Part shown: positions 1 to 8,117 of the stretch, piece after piece
Numbering within the stretch: position 1 is the first letter of the stretch
Layout of the letters: every line of letters begins with the position of its first letter
NCBI RefSeq assembly: GCF_041435115.1
Contig: NZ_CP108046.1
Span: 2,542,001 to 2,606,000 of the forward strand
Length of the DNA: 64,000 nucleotides
Source: Streptomyces sp. NBC_00289
GTDB taxonomy: Bacteria; Actinomycetota; Actinomycetes; Streptomycetales; Streptomycetaceae
Direction of reading: 5' to 3'
Made by a program: the position numbers and the translations under genes
Notes under the pieces: generated by a model
Databases searched by the model: none
What the model saw: only the letters and a program-made list of their open reading frames with translations
Told to the model about the DNA's origin: nothing

Positions 1-1035
1 TTCGCGGGGACGGATCCCTCGGGCGTCAGCGGCGGCGGCACGGTCGCGGCGGCGGCCGACGGAAGCCGGTTCGTGTGGAGCCCCGAGGGCGCCGGCGTGC
101 AGTACGCGACCGGCTTCGGCACCTCCTGGTCGGCGTCGAGCGGCATCCCGGCGGGCGCGGTCGTGGAATCGGACCGGGTGGATTCCAGGACGTTCTACGG
201 CTTCGCGTCCGGGAAGTTCTACGTCAGTACGGACGGCGGCGCGACCTTCACCGCCTCCTCGGCCACCGGGCTGCCGGGCGGAGACAGCGTCCGCTTCAAG
301 GCGCTGCCCGGCACGAAGGGTGACGTGTGGCTGGCGGGCGGCGCGAGCGACGGCGCCTACGGCCTGTGGCACTCGACGGACGGCGGGGCGAGCTTCACCC
401 GGCTCTCCAACGTCGAGCAGGCCGACACGATCGGGTTCGGCAAGGCGGCGACCGGCGCCGCGTACCAGACGCTGTTCACCAGCGCGAAGATCGGCGGGGT
501 GCGCGGCATCTTCCGCTCGACGGACAAGGGCGCCACCTGGACCCGTGTCAACGACTCCGCCCACCAGTACGGCTGGACGGGCGCGGCGATCACCGGTGAC
601 CCGCGCGTCTACGGCCGGGTGTACGTGTCGACCAACGGCCGGGGCGTCGTCTACGGCGACACCTCCGACACCGGAGGCGGCGGTGGCGGCACCGACCCCA
701 CCCCCACACCGACGGGCGCCTGCACGGTGACCTACCGGGTCACCAACCAGTGGTCGGGCGGCTTCCAGGCGGACGTACGGCTCGCCAACACGGGATCGAG
801 CGCCTGGAGCGGCTGGTCCCTCGGCTGGTCGTTCGCGGACGGGCAGAAGATCACGCAGGTGTGGAACGCCGAGTACACGCAGTCCGGTACGGCGGTCTCC
901 GCGAAGAACGTCGGCTGGAACGGCACGGTGGCGGCGGGCTCGTCGGTGAGCTTCGGGTTCACGGGGAGCTGGTCGGGGTCGAACGCGAGACCGGCCGCGT
1001 TCCGGCTGGGCGACCAGAGCTGCACCGTCGCCTAA
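1..1035 (+). CDS. Xyloglucan-specific endo-beta-1,4-glucanase (GH74) with C-terminal CBM2, 5'-truncated
   Basis: The reading frame is open from base 1, so the N-terminus lies outside the window. The visible part shows BNR/Asp-box repeats (STDGGATFTAS, STDGGASFTRL, STDKGATWTRV) of a beta-propeller. It then has the closing GH74 segment (AAITGDPRVYGRVYVSTNGRG), a Gly/Thr/Pro linker, and a CBM2 bounded by two cysteines with several exposed-type tryptophans. Such enzymes are secreted and cut the xyloglucan backbone; the CBM2 binds cellulose. The next host gene downstream, a rhamnogalacturonan lyase, is also a plant cell wall enzyme, so the insertion sequences sit between two polysaccharide-degradation genes. 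The family call is firm; the exact substrate is inferred. Confidence 0.88.
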   Translation, partial: FAGTDPSGVSGGGTVAAAADGSRFVWSPEGAGVQYATGFGTSWSASSGIPAGAVVESDRVDSRTFYGFASGKFYVSTDGGATFTASSATGLPGGDSVRFKALPGTKGDVWLAGGASDGAYGLWHSTDGGASFTRLSNVEQADTIGFGKAATGAAYQTLFTSAKIGGVRGIFRSTDKGATWTRVNDSAHQYGWTGAAITGDPRVYGRVYVSTNGRGVVYGDTSDTGGGGGGTDPTPTPTGACTVTYRVTNQWSGGFQADVRLANTGSSAWSGWSLGWSFADGQKITQVWNAEYTQSGTAVSAKNVGWNGTVAAGSSVSFGFTGSWSGSNARPAAFRLGDQSCTVA

Positions 1036-1081
1036 TGGGAGCTGCCGGGTCGGAGAGACTCGGTGCCGTAGCCGCCAGCAG

Positions 1082-1274
1082 GTGAGCACTACCGACGCCG
1101 GAACCGTTCGAGTTCTGGGTTCAGACCGTGCCCCTGCTGGTCGGCCGGGAGGCCAGACCGCTGATGGGGTGGCGTGCCTGCCCCGCGGGGCGTGAGCACT
1201 GAATCCATTAGGCCGCGCGCCGTGCCTTCCGCAGGCTGCACCGCCCTGTGCCGTACGTGATTGGGGAGAGTCTG
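1082..1274 (+). ncRNA. Candidate IS110 bridge (seek) RNA region
   Basis: IS110-group elements encode a structured guide RNA in the left noncoding end. Here that stretch holds a stem GAACC/GGTTC (1101-1105/1118-1122). It also holds a long hairpin at 1131-1169 with nested arms (CCCC..GGGG, GGTC..GACC, GGCC..GGCC) and a GCCCC/GGGGC palindrome (1180-1191). A 9-mer GTGAGCACT occurs at both 1082-1090 and 1192-1200. The RNA itself and its guide loops are inference; the foldable blocks are visible. Confidence 0.35.
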
Positions 1275-2501
1275 TTGCTGCTGATCGGTGATGACTGGGC
1301 CGAGGACCACCACGATGTCGAGCTCCAGGACGAGACGGGCCGCAAGCTCGCCGCGGCGAAACTACCCGAAGGCGTGGAGGGCATCGCCAGGCTGCACGAA
1401 CTCGTGGGCCGACACGGTGGTGAGGGCCTGGACCCGGCCGGGGTGGTGGTGGGGATCGAGACCGACCGCGGTTCGTGGGTGCAGGCCCTGGCCGCCTCGG
1501 GTTACCAGGTCTATGCGATCAACCCGCGGCAGGTGGCCCGTTTCAAGGAGCGCTACGGCACTTCCGGGGCCAAGAGCGACAAGGGCGACGCGCACGCGTT
1601 GGCTGACATGGTCCGCATCGACCGGGACCAGCTGCGGCCGGTGGCCGGCGACAGCGAACAGGCCCAGGCCGTCAAGGTCGTCGCCCGCGCCCATCAGACC
1701 CTGATCTGGGAACGCACCCGCACCTTCCAGCGGTTGCGCACCACGCTGCGCGAGTACTTCCCTGCCGCCCTGAACGCCTACGCCGACCTGACGCTGAACA
1801 GCACGGACGCGATGGAACTGCTGATCAAGGCCCCTACCCCGACGGCAGCGGCGAAGCTGACCCGCACCCAGATCATTGCGGTCCTGGCCCGCGCCCGCCG
1901 CCGCAACCGGGACGCGAAAGCGGTCACCATCCAGACCGCCTTACGCGAACAGCAGCTCGGCCTGCCCGAGCCGGTCACCGCCGCCTACGCGGCCACCACC
2001 ACCGCACACGCACGGCTGATCATCGCGCTGAACGAACAGATAGCCGCGATGGAAGAGCAGGTGAAGGCACATTTTCTCGCGCACCCGGACGCTGAGATCT
2101 ACCTCTCGATGCCCGGCATTGCGGAGATCACCGGCGCCCGGGTGCTCGCCGAGTTCGGGGACGACCCCGCCCGATACGCCAGCGCGAAGGCCAGAAAGAA
2201 CTACGCCGGCACCAGCCCCATCACCCGGGCCTCCGGTAAGAGCCACACCGTCCAGTCCCGCTACGTCCGCAACAACCGTCTCGCCGACGCCCTCCAGCAC
2301 CAGGCATTCGCCGCCCTGCGCGTCTCACCCGGCGCCCGCCGCTACTACGACAAACAACGCGCCCGCGAAGCGGGCTACAACCCCGCCCTACGCCAGGTAG
2401 GCAACCGCCTCGTCGGCATCCTCCACGGCTGCCTCAAAACCCGCACCACCTACAGCGAAGCAACCGCCTGGTCACACCACGCCCAGACACACGCCCCTTG
2501 A
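1275..2501 (+). CDS. IS110-family transposase (DEDD recombinase)
   Basis: The N-terminal DEDD/RuvC-like domain begins IGDDWAEDHHDV, with GIETDRG and SDKGDAHALAD further on. The C-terminal Transposase_20 part has MPGIAEITGARVLAEFGD and AGTSPITRASGKS, the latter containing the conserved serine. TTG 1275 is chosen because GGGGAGAG (1263-1270) lies just upstream and the product then begins MLLIGDDWAED, as family members do. GTG 1248 and 1257 are in-frame alternatives. Length is about 408 residues, normal for the family, so the gene looks intact. It contains a TTA leucine codon (1941-1943), which in Streptomyces needs the bldA tRNA. Confidence 0.93.
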   Translation: MLLIGDDWAEDHHDVELQDETGRKLAAAKLPEGVEGIARLHELVGRHGGEGLDPAGVVVGIETDRGSWVQALAASGYQVYAINPRQVARFKERYGTSGAKSDKGDAHALADMVRIDRDQLRPVAGDSEQAQAVKVVARAHQTLIWERTRTFQRLRTTLREYFPAALNAYADLTLNSTDAMELLIKAPTPTAAAKLTRTQIIAVLARARRRNRDAKAVTIQTALREQQLGLPEPVTAAYAATTTAHARLIIALNEQIAAMEEQVKAHFLAHPDAEIYLSMPGIAEITGARVLAEFGDDPARYASAKARKNYAGTSPITRASGKSHTVQSRYVRNNRLADALQHQAFAALRVSPGARRYYDKQRAREAGYNPALRQVGNRLVGILHGCLKTRTTYSEATAWSHHAQTHAP

Positions 2502-2522
2502 CGTCAAACGACATGGGGTGTC

Positions 2523-2552
2523 TGAACCGGGAGTGTCATGAATCAGGTGTGG
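2523..2552. repeat. Left target duplication and left inverted repeat of the IS256-type element
   Basis: TGAACCGG (2523-2530) is the left copy of an 8-bp target duplication; identity extends to 11 bp (TCTGAACCGGG) if one base of element end is shared. Bases 2531-2552 are the left inverted repeat, sharing GAG at the tip and TCAGGTGTGG at the inner end with the right repeat. Confidence 0.8.
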
Positions 2553-4005
2553 ATCTCCCCGAAGGAGTGAGCCTGATGAGTACGACGACTGGTCACCTGA
2601 TCGAGACCGTGGAGGGCGTGTCGCTTGCCGAGGTCGGCGGTGGCGTCGAGGGTGCCGACGTGAAGTCGATGCCGGTGTCGCAGAATGGTCTGTCCAGTGA
2701 GCTGCTGGAGGAGCTGGCCGCGCTCGCGGCCGAGAAGGTCCGCGGAGAGGGACTGCGGCTGATGGGCGAGGGCGGCCTGCTGCCCGAGCTCGCTCAGCAC
2801 CTGATGCAGTCCGCGCTGGAAGCAGAGATGGACCAGCACCTGGCCGACGGGGTCGGCCGCGTCGGCGGGCGCGGGTCGCGCTCGGGCGGCAACACCCGCA
2901 ACGGCTACCGGAGCAAGAAGGTGATGACGGAGGTCGGCGCCGTCACGGTGCAGATCCCGCGAGACCGTCTGGGCACCTTCCAGCCCCGGCTGCTGCCCAA
3001 GTACGCCCGCCGCACTGGTGCGTTGGACGACCTGGTGATCTCGCTGACCGCAAAGGGCCTGACCTCCGGCGAGATCGTCTCCCATCTCGCCCAGACGTAC
3101 GGGATGACGACAACGAAGGAGACCATCTCCACGATCACCGACAAGGCCCTGGAATCGATGGCGGAATGGCGCACCCGCCCGCTCGACGCGGTCTACCCGG
3201 TCGTCTTCATCGATGCCGTGCACGTCAAGATCCGAGACGGTCATGTCGCCAACCGGCCCATCTACGTGGCCATCGCGGTCACCGCCGACGGCTACCGCGA
3301 GATCCTCGGCCTGTGGGCCGGCGACGGCGGCGAGGGCGCCAAGTACTGGCAGACGGTGCTCACCGAGATCAAGAACAGAGGCGTCCGTGATGTGCTGATG
3401 CTGGTCTGCGACGGGCTCAGCGCCCTGCCCGACGCGGTGAACGCCGTCTGGCCCCGGACTGTGGTGCAGACTTGCGTGGTTCATCTCCTGCGCGCGAGTC
3501 TGCGGTATGCCTCACGCCGCGACTGGGCCGACGTCGCACGCGACCTCAAGCCCGTCTACACCGCTGTCAACGAGGACGAGGCCCGGGCACGGCTGACCGA
3601 CTTCGACGACAAGTGGGGCAAGCGCTATCCGTCGATCGCCGGGACCTGGGAGCGGGCCTGGAGCGAATTCGTGCCCTTCCTCGGTCTGCCCGACGCGATC
3701 CGGCAGGTCGTCTACACCACGAACGCGATCGAGTCCCTCAACGCCCGCTACCGGCGCGCGGCCCAGGCCTGCGGACACTTCCCCAACGAGACCGCCGCCT
3801 TGAAACGCCTCTACCTCGCCACCCTCGCACTCGACCCCACCGGCCGCGGCCGCCAGCGCTGGAACAACCGCTGGAAAAGCGCTTTGAACGAGTTCGACGT
3901 TCTCTTCGACGGCCGCCTTACCGCCGGACGAGTGTAGGCCGACCAGCCCACCGAAAAACCTGTAGGCCAAACAGACGAACCACACCTGAATCCTGATAGA
4001 CCCTC
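2531..4005 (+). mobile_element. Complete IS256-family insertion sequence
   Basis: About 1475 bp. It is bounded by imperfect terminal inverted repeats (2531-2552 and the reverse complement of 3980-4005, which reads GAGGGTCTATCAGG and so on) and flanked by TGAACCGG direct repeats (2523-2530, 4006-4013). The single transposase gene fills most of it. The clean duplication suggests insertion by ordinary transposition and no later rearrangement. It landed about 20 bp after the IS110 transposase stop codon. Confidence 0.88.
2576..3937 (+). CDS. IS256-family (Mutator-type) transposase
   Basis: A 453-residue DDE transposase. The catalytic residues fall in FIDAVHVKIRDG (first D), LVCDGLSALPD (second D) and the family signature TTNAIESLNARYRR (E). 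ATG 2576 is taken because GAAGGAG (2561-2567) precedes it by 8 nt; a longer in-frame reading would run back into the element's left end. The C-terminus ends in the usual WKSALNEFDVLF region. Length and motifs are complete, so the enzyme is probably active. No lower-GC signature sets it apart from the host. Confidence 0.95.
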   Translation: MSTTTGHLIETVEGVSLAEVGGGVEGADVKSMPVSQNGLSSELLEELAALAAEKVRGEGLRLMGEGGLLPELAQHLMQSALEAEMDQHLADGVGRVGGRGSRSGGNTRNGYRSKKVMTEVGAVTVQIPRDRLGTFQPRLLPKYARRTGALDDLVISLTAKGLTSGEIVSHLAQTYGMTTTKETISTITDKALESMAEWRTRPLDAVYPVVFIDAVHVKIRDGHVANRPIYVAIAVTADGYREILGLWAGDGGEGAKYWQTVLTEIKNRGVRDVLMLVCDGLSALPDAVNAVWPRTVVQTCVVHLLRASLRYASRRDWADVARDLKPVYTAVNEDEARARLTDFDDKWGKRYPSIAGTWERAWSEFVPFLGLPDAIRQVVYTTNAIESLNARYRRAAQACGHFPNETAALKRLYLATLALDPTGRGRQRWNNRWKSALNEFDVLFDGRLTAGRV

Positions 4006-4013
4006 TGAACCGG
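3980..4013. repeat. Right inverted repeat and right target duplication of the IS256-type element
   Basis: Bases 3980-4005 form the right terminal repeat; the reverse complement shares TCAGGTGTGG and the GAG tip with the left end. TGAACCGG (4006-4013) is the right copy of the target duplication. Confidence 0.8.
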
Positions 4014-4025
4014 GTCAGCCGAATC

Positions 4026-4059
4026 GGTGGGTGCGGGCCCGGGAGGGCGCGCACCCACC
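4026..4059 (-). terminator. Rho-independent-type hairpin after the rhamnogalacturonan lyase gene
   Basis: A perfect 10-bp stem GGTGGGTGCG (4026-4035) pairs with CGCACCCACC (4050-4059), directly beyond the stop of the minus-strand lyase. There is no clear T run, as is common in Streptomyces. Confidence 0.7.
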
Positions 4060-4064
4060 GTCGT

Positions 4065-5975
4065 TCACGGGGTGTAGACCGTCGGGCGCGGTGCCGTCGG
4101 CATTCCGTCGCCGATGAAGAAGCTCGGGTGCGGGGGCTGGTTGTAGGCGGTGTTCTGCCAGGCCAGTGCGGTGCGGTATTGGGTGTCGTGGAGGAGGGTC
4201 GTGATCCTCGTGGTCGTCTCCACCGGGGTGGAGTAGATCCGCAGAGCCGTGTTGGCGCTGGTCGGCCAGACGACCTCCTCGCGCCAGTCGCCGAGGATGT
4301 CGCCGGACAGCGACGGGGTCGCCTTGGTGCCGTTGCCGGAGTGGACCGAGGCGCCGGTCAGCAGGCGGGTGTCGGACGAGGCGCCGTACTTGTCGATGTG
4401 GGTGCCGTCGAGGAGTTCGCGGACCGGGTCGCCGTCCCACCAGCACAGGAAGTTGGTGCTGGACGGCTTGCGGGTGGACACCACCGTGCCCTTGGGGCCG
4501 CGGACGCCGCTCTCCGAGGACGACCACGACTCGGCGCCCGCGCTGCCGGCCCAGATGTCCCCGGCCACGCCGCGCCCGTTGTCGCCGTTGGCGGGGGTGG
4601 ACCAGATGACCTGGCCGGTCCTCGCGTCGGCCATCCAGGAGGAGGGCTTCGAGCCGTCCTCGTCGACCTTGAACTCCTCCAGGCCGGCGCGGGACGGGTC
4701 CAGGTCGCCCACGTGCATCGCGTCCCCGTGGCCGTTCTTCGTCGTCCACAGGCCGGAGCCGTTGTCGTCCACGGTCATCGAGCCGTACACGATCTCGTCC
4801 CTGCCGTCGCCGTCCACGTCCGCGACCGACAGCTGGTGGTTGCCCTGGCCGTCGTATCCCTTGCCGCTGTTGGTGGAGGAACTGGTGTCGAAGGTCCAGC
4901 GGCGGGTGAACGCGCCGCCGCGCCAGTCCCAGGCGGCGATCACGGTCCGGGTGTAGTAGCCGCGCGCCATGACCAGTGAGGGGCGGGAGCCGTCCAGGTA
5001 GGCGGTTCCGGCGAGGAAGCGGTCGACACGGTTGCCGTAGGAGTCGCCCCACGAGGAGACCGTGCCGCGGGCCGGGACGTAGTCCACCGTCCCCATCGCC
5101 CGTCCGGTCTGGCCGTTGAACATGGTCAGGTACTCGGGGCCGGACAGGACGTATCCGCTGGAGTTGCGGTGGTCGGCGGAGGAGCTGCCGATGACGGTGC
5201 CCGCCCCGTCGACCGTGCCGTCGGCCGTCTTCATGGCGACCTCGGCCTTGCCGTCGCCGTCGTAGTCGTACACCTGGAACTGCGTGTAGTGCGCGCCCGA
5301 GCGGATGTTGCGGCCCAGGTCGACGCGCCACAGCCGGGTGCCGTCGAGTCTGACGCCGTCGACGATCGTGTTGCCGGTGTAGCCGGACTGGGAGTTGTCC
5401 TTGGCGTTGGTGGGCTGCCACTTCAGGACGAAGTCCACCTGGCCGTCGCCGTCGAGGTCGCCGACGGACGCGTCGTTCGCCTCGTAGGTGTACGCGACGC
5501 CGTCCGGGGTGGTGCCGCCGGCGGGCGGGCTGATCGGCACGTCCTTGTAGCCGGTGCGGAACTGGATCGCGTGGACGGAGTCGCCCTGCTCCACGCCGTT
5601 CACGATCGCGCGGACCGTGTAGTCGGCCGAGTTGGGCGCACCGGAGTGGAAGTAGTTCGTGGCGCCGGTGAGGGGGGTCGAGTTGACCTTGGTGCCGGCC
5701 CGGTAGACGTTGAAGGAGACGTCGCCCGGGTCGGTGCCGAGCCAGCGCCAGCTGATCAGGTTGCCGCTGTCGGTGTGGACGCTGACGACGCCCCGGTCCA
5801 GCCTCTCGACCTGGCGGGCGGTGGCGGCCTCGGCCGTGCCGGGGGTGAGCGTGGTCAGTCCGGCGCCGATCAGGGCCGCGGCGGCGGTCAGCGCGGAGAG
5901 GGCGGCCGTTCGCCCGCGCCGCCTGCGCGGACGTGGATGGGGACGGGGGTGCGGATGCGGGTGCGGGTGCTGCAC
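4065..5975 (-). CDS. Secreted rhamnogalacturonan lyase (PL11, YesW/YesX type)
   Basis: A 636-residue protein. The unusual N-terminus begins with His-Pro repeats and an Arg cluster, then a hydrophobic signal segment ending TAEAA. The mature part has repeated calcium-binding propeller motifs typical of PL11 (DLDGDGQVDFVLKW, DYDGDGKAEVAMKT, DVDGDGRDEIVYGS, GDILGDWREEVVW). Such enzymes cleave the rhamnogalacturonan I backbone of pectin by beta-elimination outside the cell. GTG 5975 is chosen because AGGAGG lies 8 nt upstream. It follows the WYL regulator on the same strand by 40 bp, so the two may share a transcript. An N-terminal CBM is absent. Confidence 0.92.
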   Translation of the reverse strand: MQHPHPHPHPRPHPRPRRRRGRTAALSALTAAAALIGAGLTTLTPGTAEAATARQVERLDRGVVSVHTDSGNLISWRWLGTDPGDVSFNVYRAGTKVNSTPLTGATNYFHSGAPNSADYTVRAIVNGVEQGDSVHAIQFRTGYKDVPISPPAGGTTPDGVAYTYEANDASVGDLDGDGQVDFVLKWQPTNAKDNSQSGYTGNTIVDGVRLDGTRLWRVDLGRNIRSGAHYTQFQVYDYDGDGKAEVAMKTADGTVDGAGTVIGSSSADHRNSSGYVLSGPEYLTMFNGQTGRAMGTVDYVPARGTVSSWGDSYGNRVDRFLAGTAYLDGSRPSLVMARGYYTRTVIAAWDWRGGAFTRRWTFDTSSSTNSGKGYDGQGNHQLSVADVDGDGRDEIVYGSMTVDDNGSGLWTTKNGHGDAMHVGDLDPSRAGLEEFKVDEDGSKPSSWMADARTGQVIWSTPANGDNGRGVAGDIWAGSAGAESWSSSESGVRGPKGTVVSTRKPSSTNFLCWWDGDPVRELLDGTHIDKYGASSDTRLLTGASVHSGNGTKATPSLSGDILGDWREEVVWPTSANTALRIYSTPVETTTRITTLLHDTQYRTALAWQNTAYNQPPHPSFFIGDGMPTAPRPTVYTP

Positions 5976-6015
5976 GAGACGTACCTCCTGGGAGGACGGG
6001 GCGGGTTCCGTCCTG

Positions 6016-6984
6016 TCAGTTGCCGCCGGTGGCGGTGGAGTTGCCGTATCGGGCGGCCAGTTCGGTGACCGTCCGGGCGATCCGCTCACGCAGTTCGGGC
6101 GGCTCCAGGACCTCGATGCCGGTGCCCAGGCGCAGAAACGTGTCATGGGCGTGGTCGAGGGACTCGACGGGGACCGTCGCCCGCGTCCAACCGTCGGGCT
6201 CCGCACGTCCGTTGGCCTGTACGGCGGCACCGGCCGGTCCGGTGAGGCGCACTCCCGGTGCCAGCCGGACCACGGCCTCGCCGCGGTACAGCCGGTCGTG
6301 GAAGTCGCGCTGGTACGCCGTCCAGTACGCGGCCAGATCGAAGTCGTCGGGCCGGGTGAACTCCTCGTCGGACACGGTGAGCCGGAGGATCTGGTCGACG
6401 CGGAAGGTGCGCGGCCCCGGTCCGGCGACGACGTACCAGCGGCCCGCCTTGAGGACCAGGCCGTAGGGCTCCATACGGCGCTCCACATCGGTGGGCTCAC
6501 GCCATCGACGGTATACGGTATGCAGGATACGGCTGTCCCACACCGCTCCGGCGACCGCCGACAGGTAGGGCGTCTGCTCGGCGTCCGCGTACCAGCCGGG
6601 AGCGTCGAGGTGGAAGCGGCCACTGACACGGTCGGCGTGCCCGCGCAGTTCCGGGGGCAGGGCGGCGCGCACCTTGAGCTGGGCGGCCGCGAGAACCGGC
6701 CCGAGACCGAGTTCGGCGGCGGGACCGGGGGCGCCCGCCAGGAACAGGGCCTCGGCCTCGCCGGCCGTGAGGCCGGTCAGGCGGGTGCGGTAGCCGTCGA
6801 GGAGGCGGTAACCCCCGGCGTGGCCCGCGTCGCCGTACAACGGGACGCCGGCCGCGCCGAGCGCCTCGACGTCCCGGTAGACCGTACGGACCGAGACCTC
6901 GAGCTCTTCGGCGAGCTGGGCGGCGGTCATCCGGCCGCGGGTCTGGAGCAGCAGCAGGATCGAAACGAGCCGGGCGGATTTCAC
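6016..6984 (-). CDS. WYL-domain transcriptional regulator (DeoR/YafY type)
   Basis: 322 residues. An N-terminal winged helix-turn-helix (RLVSILLLLQTRGRMTAAQLAEELEVS, then VRTVYRDVEAL) is followed by a WYL ligand-sensing domain (PYGLVLKAGRWYVVAG, FRVDQILRL) and the WCX tail. The start is GTG. It is divergent from the 7047 gene across a 62-bp gap that holds a perfect palindrome, the expected site for autoregulation and control of the neighbour. Regulators of this subfamily usually act as repressors responding to unknown small molecules or nucleic acid; the specific signal is not known. Confidence 0.9.
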   Translation of the reverse strand: MKSARLVSILLLLQTRGRMTAAQLAEELEVSVRTVYRDVEALGAAGVPLYGDAGHAGGYRLLDGYRTRLTGLTAGEAEALFLAGAPGPAAELGLGPVLAAAQLKVRAALPPELRGHADRVSGRFHLDAPGWYADAEQTPYLSAVAGAVWDSRILHTVYRRWREPTDVERRMEPYGLVLKAGRWYVVAGPGPRTFRVDQILRLTVSDEEFTRPDDFDLAAYWTAYQRDFHDRLYRGEAVVRLAPGVRLTGPAGAAVQANGRAEPDGWTRATVPVESLDHAHDTFLRLGTGIEVLEPPELRERIARTVTELAARYGNSTATGGN

Positions 6985-7001
6985 CCCGGCAGGATCCCAG
7001 A

Positions 7002-7028
7002 CTTCACTGACAGAAGATGTCAGTGAAG
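7002..7028. promoter_or_regulatory. Perfect 11-bp inverted repeat, probable operator of the WYL regulator
   Basis: CTTCACTGACA (7002-7012) and TGTCAGTGAAG (7018-7028) are separated by 5 bp. It lies between the divergent starts at 6984 and 7047. A TAGCGT box at 7035-7040 would place a transcript start at about the ATG of 7047, suggesting a leaderless message with the palindrome over the promoter. Confidence 0.7.
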
Positions 7029-7046
7029 GGGGCCTAGCGTCCTGCC

Positions 7047-7526
7047 ATGGCCTTCACGGAGAAACTGCTGACCGTGCCACCGCCGATCGAGATGGCGGGC
7101 CGGCGGATCAAGCGCTACCACGTCACCGCGGACCCGGCGGGCATCGCGCCGGAGGTGGAGCGGGCGGCGTACGCGATCCTGCCGAAACTGCTGCCGGAAC
7201 CGGACGGCACGCCGCCGGCCACGTTCGTGGTGCTGCACCGGGGCGGTGACGACGGCGCCTATCTGAACGCGTACAGCTGGGTGTGGGACAACGTCCTGCA
7301 CTTCCGGGGCGCGTCGGCGGGGCAGCCGGTGCTGGGCTGCCCGGACCGCGACCCCACCCACTTCGTCACCCCGGACCTGCCGTGGATCGGCTGCGTCTGG
7401 GAACTGCCGCCGATCCTGCACGAACGGGACGCCTGGGTACGGCATCTGCTGGCCCCCGAAGTACCCGATCTGGACGCCTACTTGGCCGACTGTCTGCCCG
7501 CCGGAACCACCGGAGACCGCTCATGA
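7047..7526 (+). CDS. Conserved hypothetical protein, WYL-regulator partner
   Basis: 159 residues and soluble, with no signal peptide. I do not recognise a named domain. Visible features are LNAYSWVWDNVLHFRGA in the middle and several tryptophans with an acidic C-terminal part (CVWELPPILHERDAWVRHLL). It is first in a two-gene unit with the next gene (ATGA overlap) and is divergent from the WYL regulator across a palindrome, so it is probably repressed by it. The TAGCGT box 7 nt upstream of the ATG suggests leaderless translation. Function unknown. Confidence 0.75.
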   Translation: MAFTEKLLTVPPPIEMAGRRIKRYHVTADPAGIAPEVERAAYAILPKLLPEPDGTPPATFVVLHRGGDDGAYLNAYSWVWDNVLHFRGASAGQPVLGCPDRDPTHFVTPDLPWIGCVWELPPILHERDAWVRHLLAPEVPDLDAYLADCLPAGTTGDRS

Positions 7527-8002
7527 GCAGCCCGCACGACTTCGACTTCCTGCACGGCGACTGGGACGTCCACCACCGTCGCCGCACCGACTTCCTCGAC
7601 CCCGGCGCCGACTGGGAGGAGTTCGTCGCCACGAGCCGCTGCTGGAGCCTGTTCGACGGGGCCGCGAACATCGACGAGCTGGACGTGCCGGACCAGGGCT
7701 GGAAGGGTCTGACGCTGCGGTTGTTCGACCGCGAGAGGCACACGTGGGCGCTGAACTGGTCCTCCAGCCGCAGCGGAAGGCTGTTCCCGCCGGTGTCCGG
7801 CCGTTTCCAGCACGCATCCGGCGACGTCCGCGGTGTGTTCCACGGCGACGACACCCACGACGGGAAGGACGTGCGGGTGCGGTTCGTGTGGTCGGGGATC
7901 TCGGACACCACCGCCCGCTGGGAGCAGGCGTTCTCGCTCGACGGCGGCGACGGTTGGCTGCCGAACTGGAGCATGGACTTCACGCGGCGGACGGGTTCCT
8001 GA
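7523..8002 (+). CDS. Conserved hypothetical protein, DUF1579-like lipocalin-type fold likely
   Basis: 159 residues beginning DFDFLHGDWDVHHRRR, which resembles the opening of small lipocalin-like/DUF1579 ligand-binding proteins (FLxGxW). Alternating beta-strand patterns continue to the end (VRVRFVWSGIS, ARWEQAFSLDGG). ATG 7523 overlaps the upstream TGA by 4 nt, so translation is probably coupled. It would be co-regulated with the preceding gene by the WYL protein. The fold assignment is a pattern guess; no enzymatic residues can be named. Confidence 0.75.
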   Translation: MSSPHDFDFLHGDWDVHHRRRTDFLDPGADWEEFVATSRCWSLFDGAANIDELDVPDQGWKGLTLRLFDRERHTWALNWSSSRSGRLFPPVSGRFQHASGDVRGVFHGDDTHDGKDVRVRFVWSGISDTTARWEQAFSLDGGDGWLPNWSMDFTRRTGS

Positions 8003-8117
8003 ACACGGCGGATCACCGCACGCCCTCGATCATTGAGCCTCCGGCCCCTCCCGGCCCCTCCCGGCCCGTCCGGCTACAGGACACAGGGCGCAGCGCCCGG
8101 CCCCCCGGCCTCGCCGC

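Larger units (their letters stand above)
1036..2522 (+). mobile_element. IS110-family insertion sequence (boundaries approximate)
   Basis: One transposase gene is preceded by about 240 noncoding bases and followed by about 20 before the neighbouring IS256 duplication. IS110 elements lack inverted repeats and leave no ordinary target duplication, so the ends cannot be fixed from one copy. The limits given are the outermost possible (host stop codon to IS256 target site). The layout of a long left noncoding end and a very short right end fits the IS110 group rather than the IS1111 group. Confidence 0.6.

Noticed and set aside
1046..1065. CCGGGTC...TCGGTG on the left and a similar string at 4010-4029 as IS110 flanking repeats
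   Set aside because: The match is short, the inner spacing differs (8 versus 7) and such GC-rich matches are expected by chance. IS110 ends need comparison with other copies.
8003..8117. GGGCGC/GCGCCC repeat as a terminator between convergent genes
   Set aside because: The arms are nearly adjacent with no room for a loop, so a stable transcribed hairpin is doubtful.
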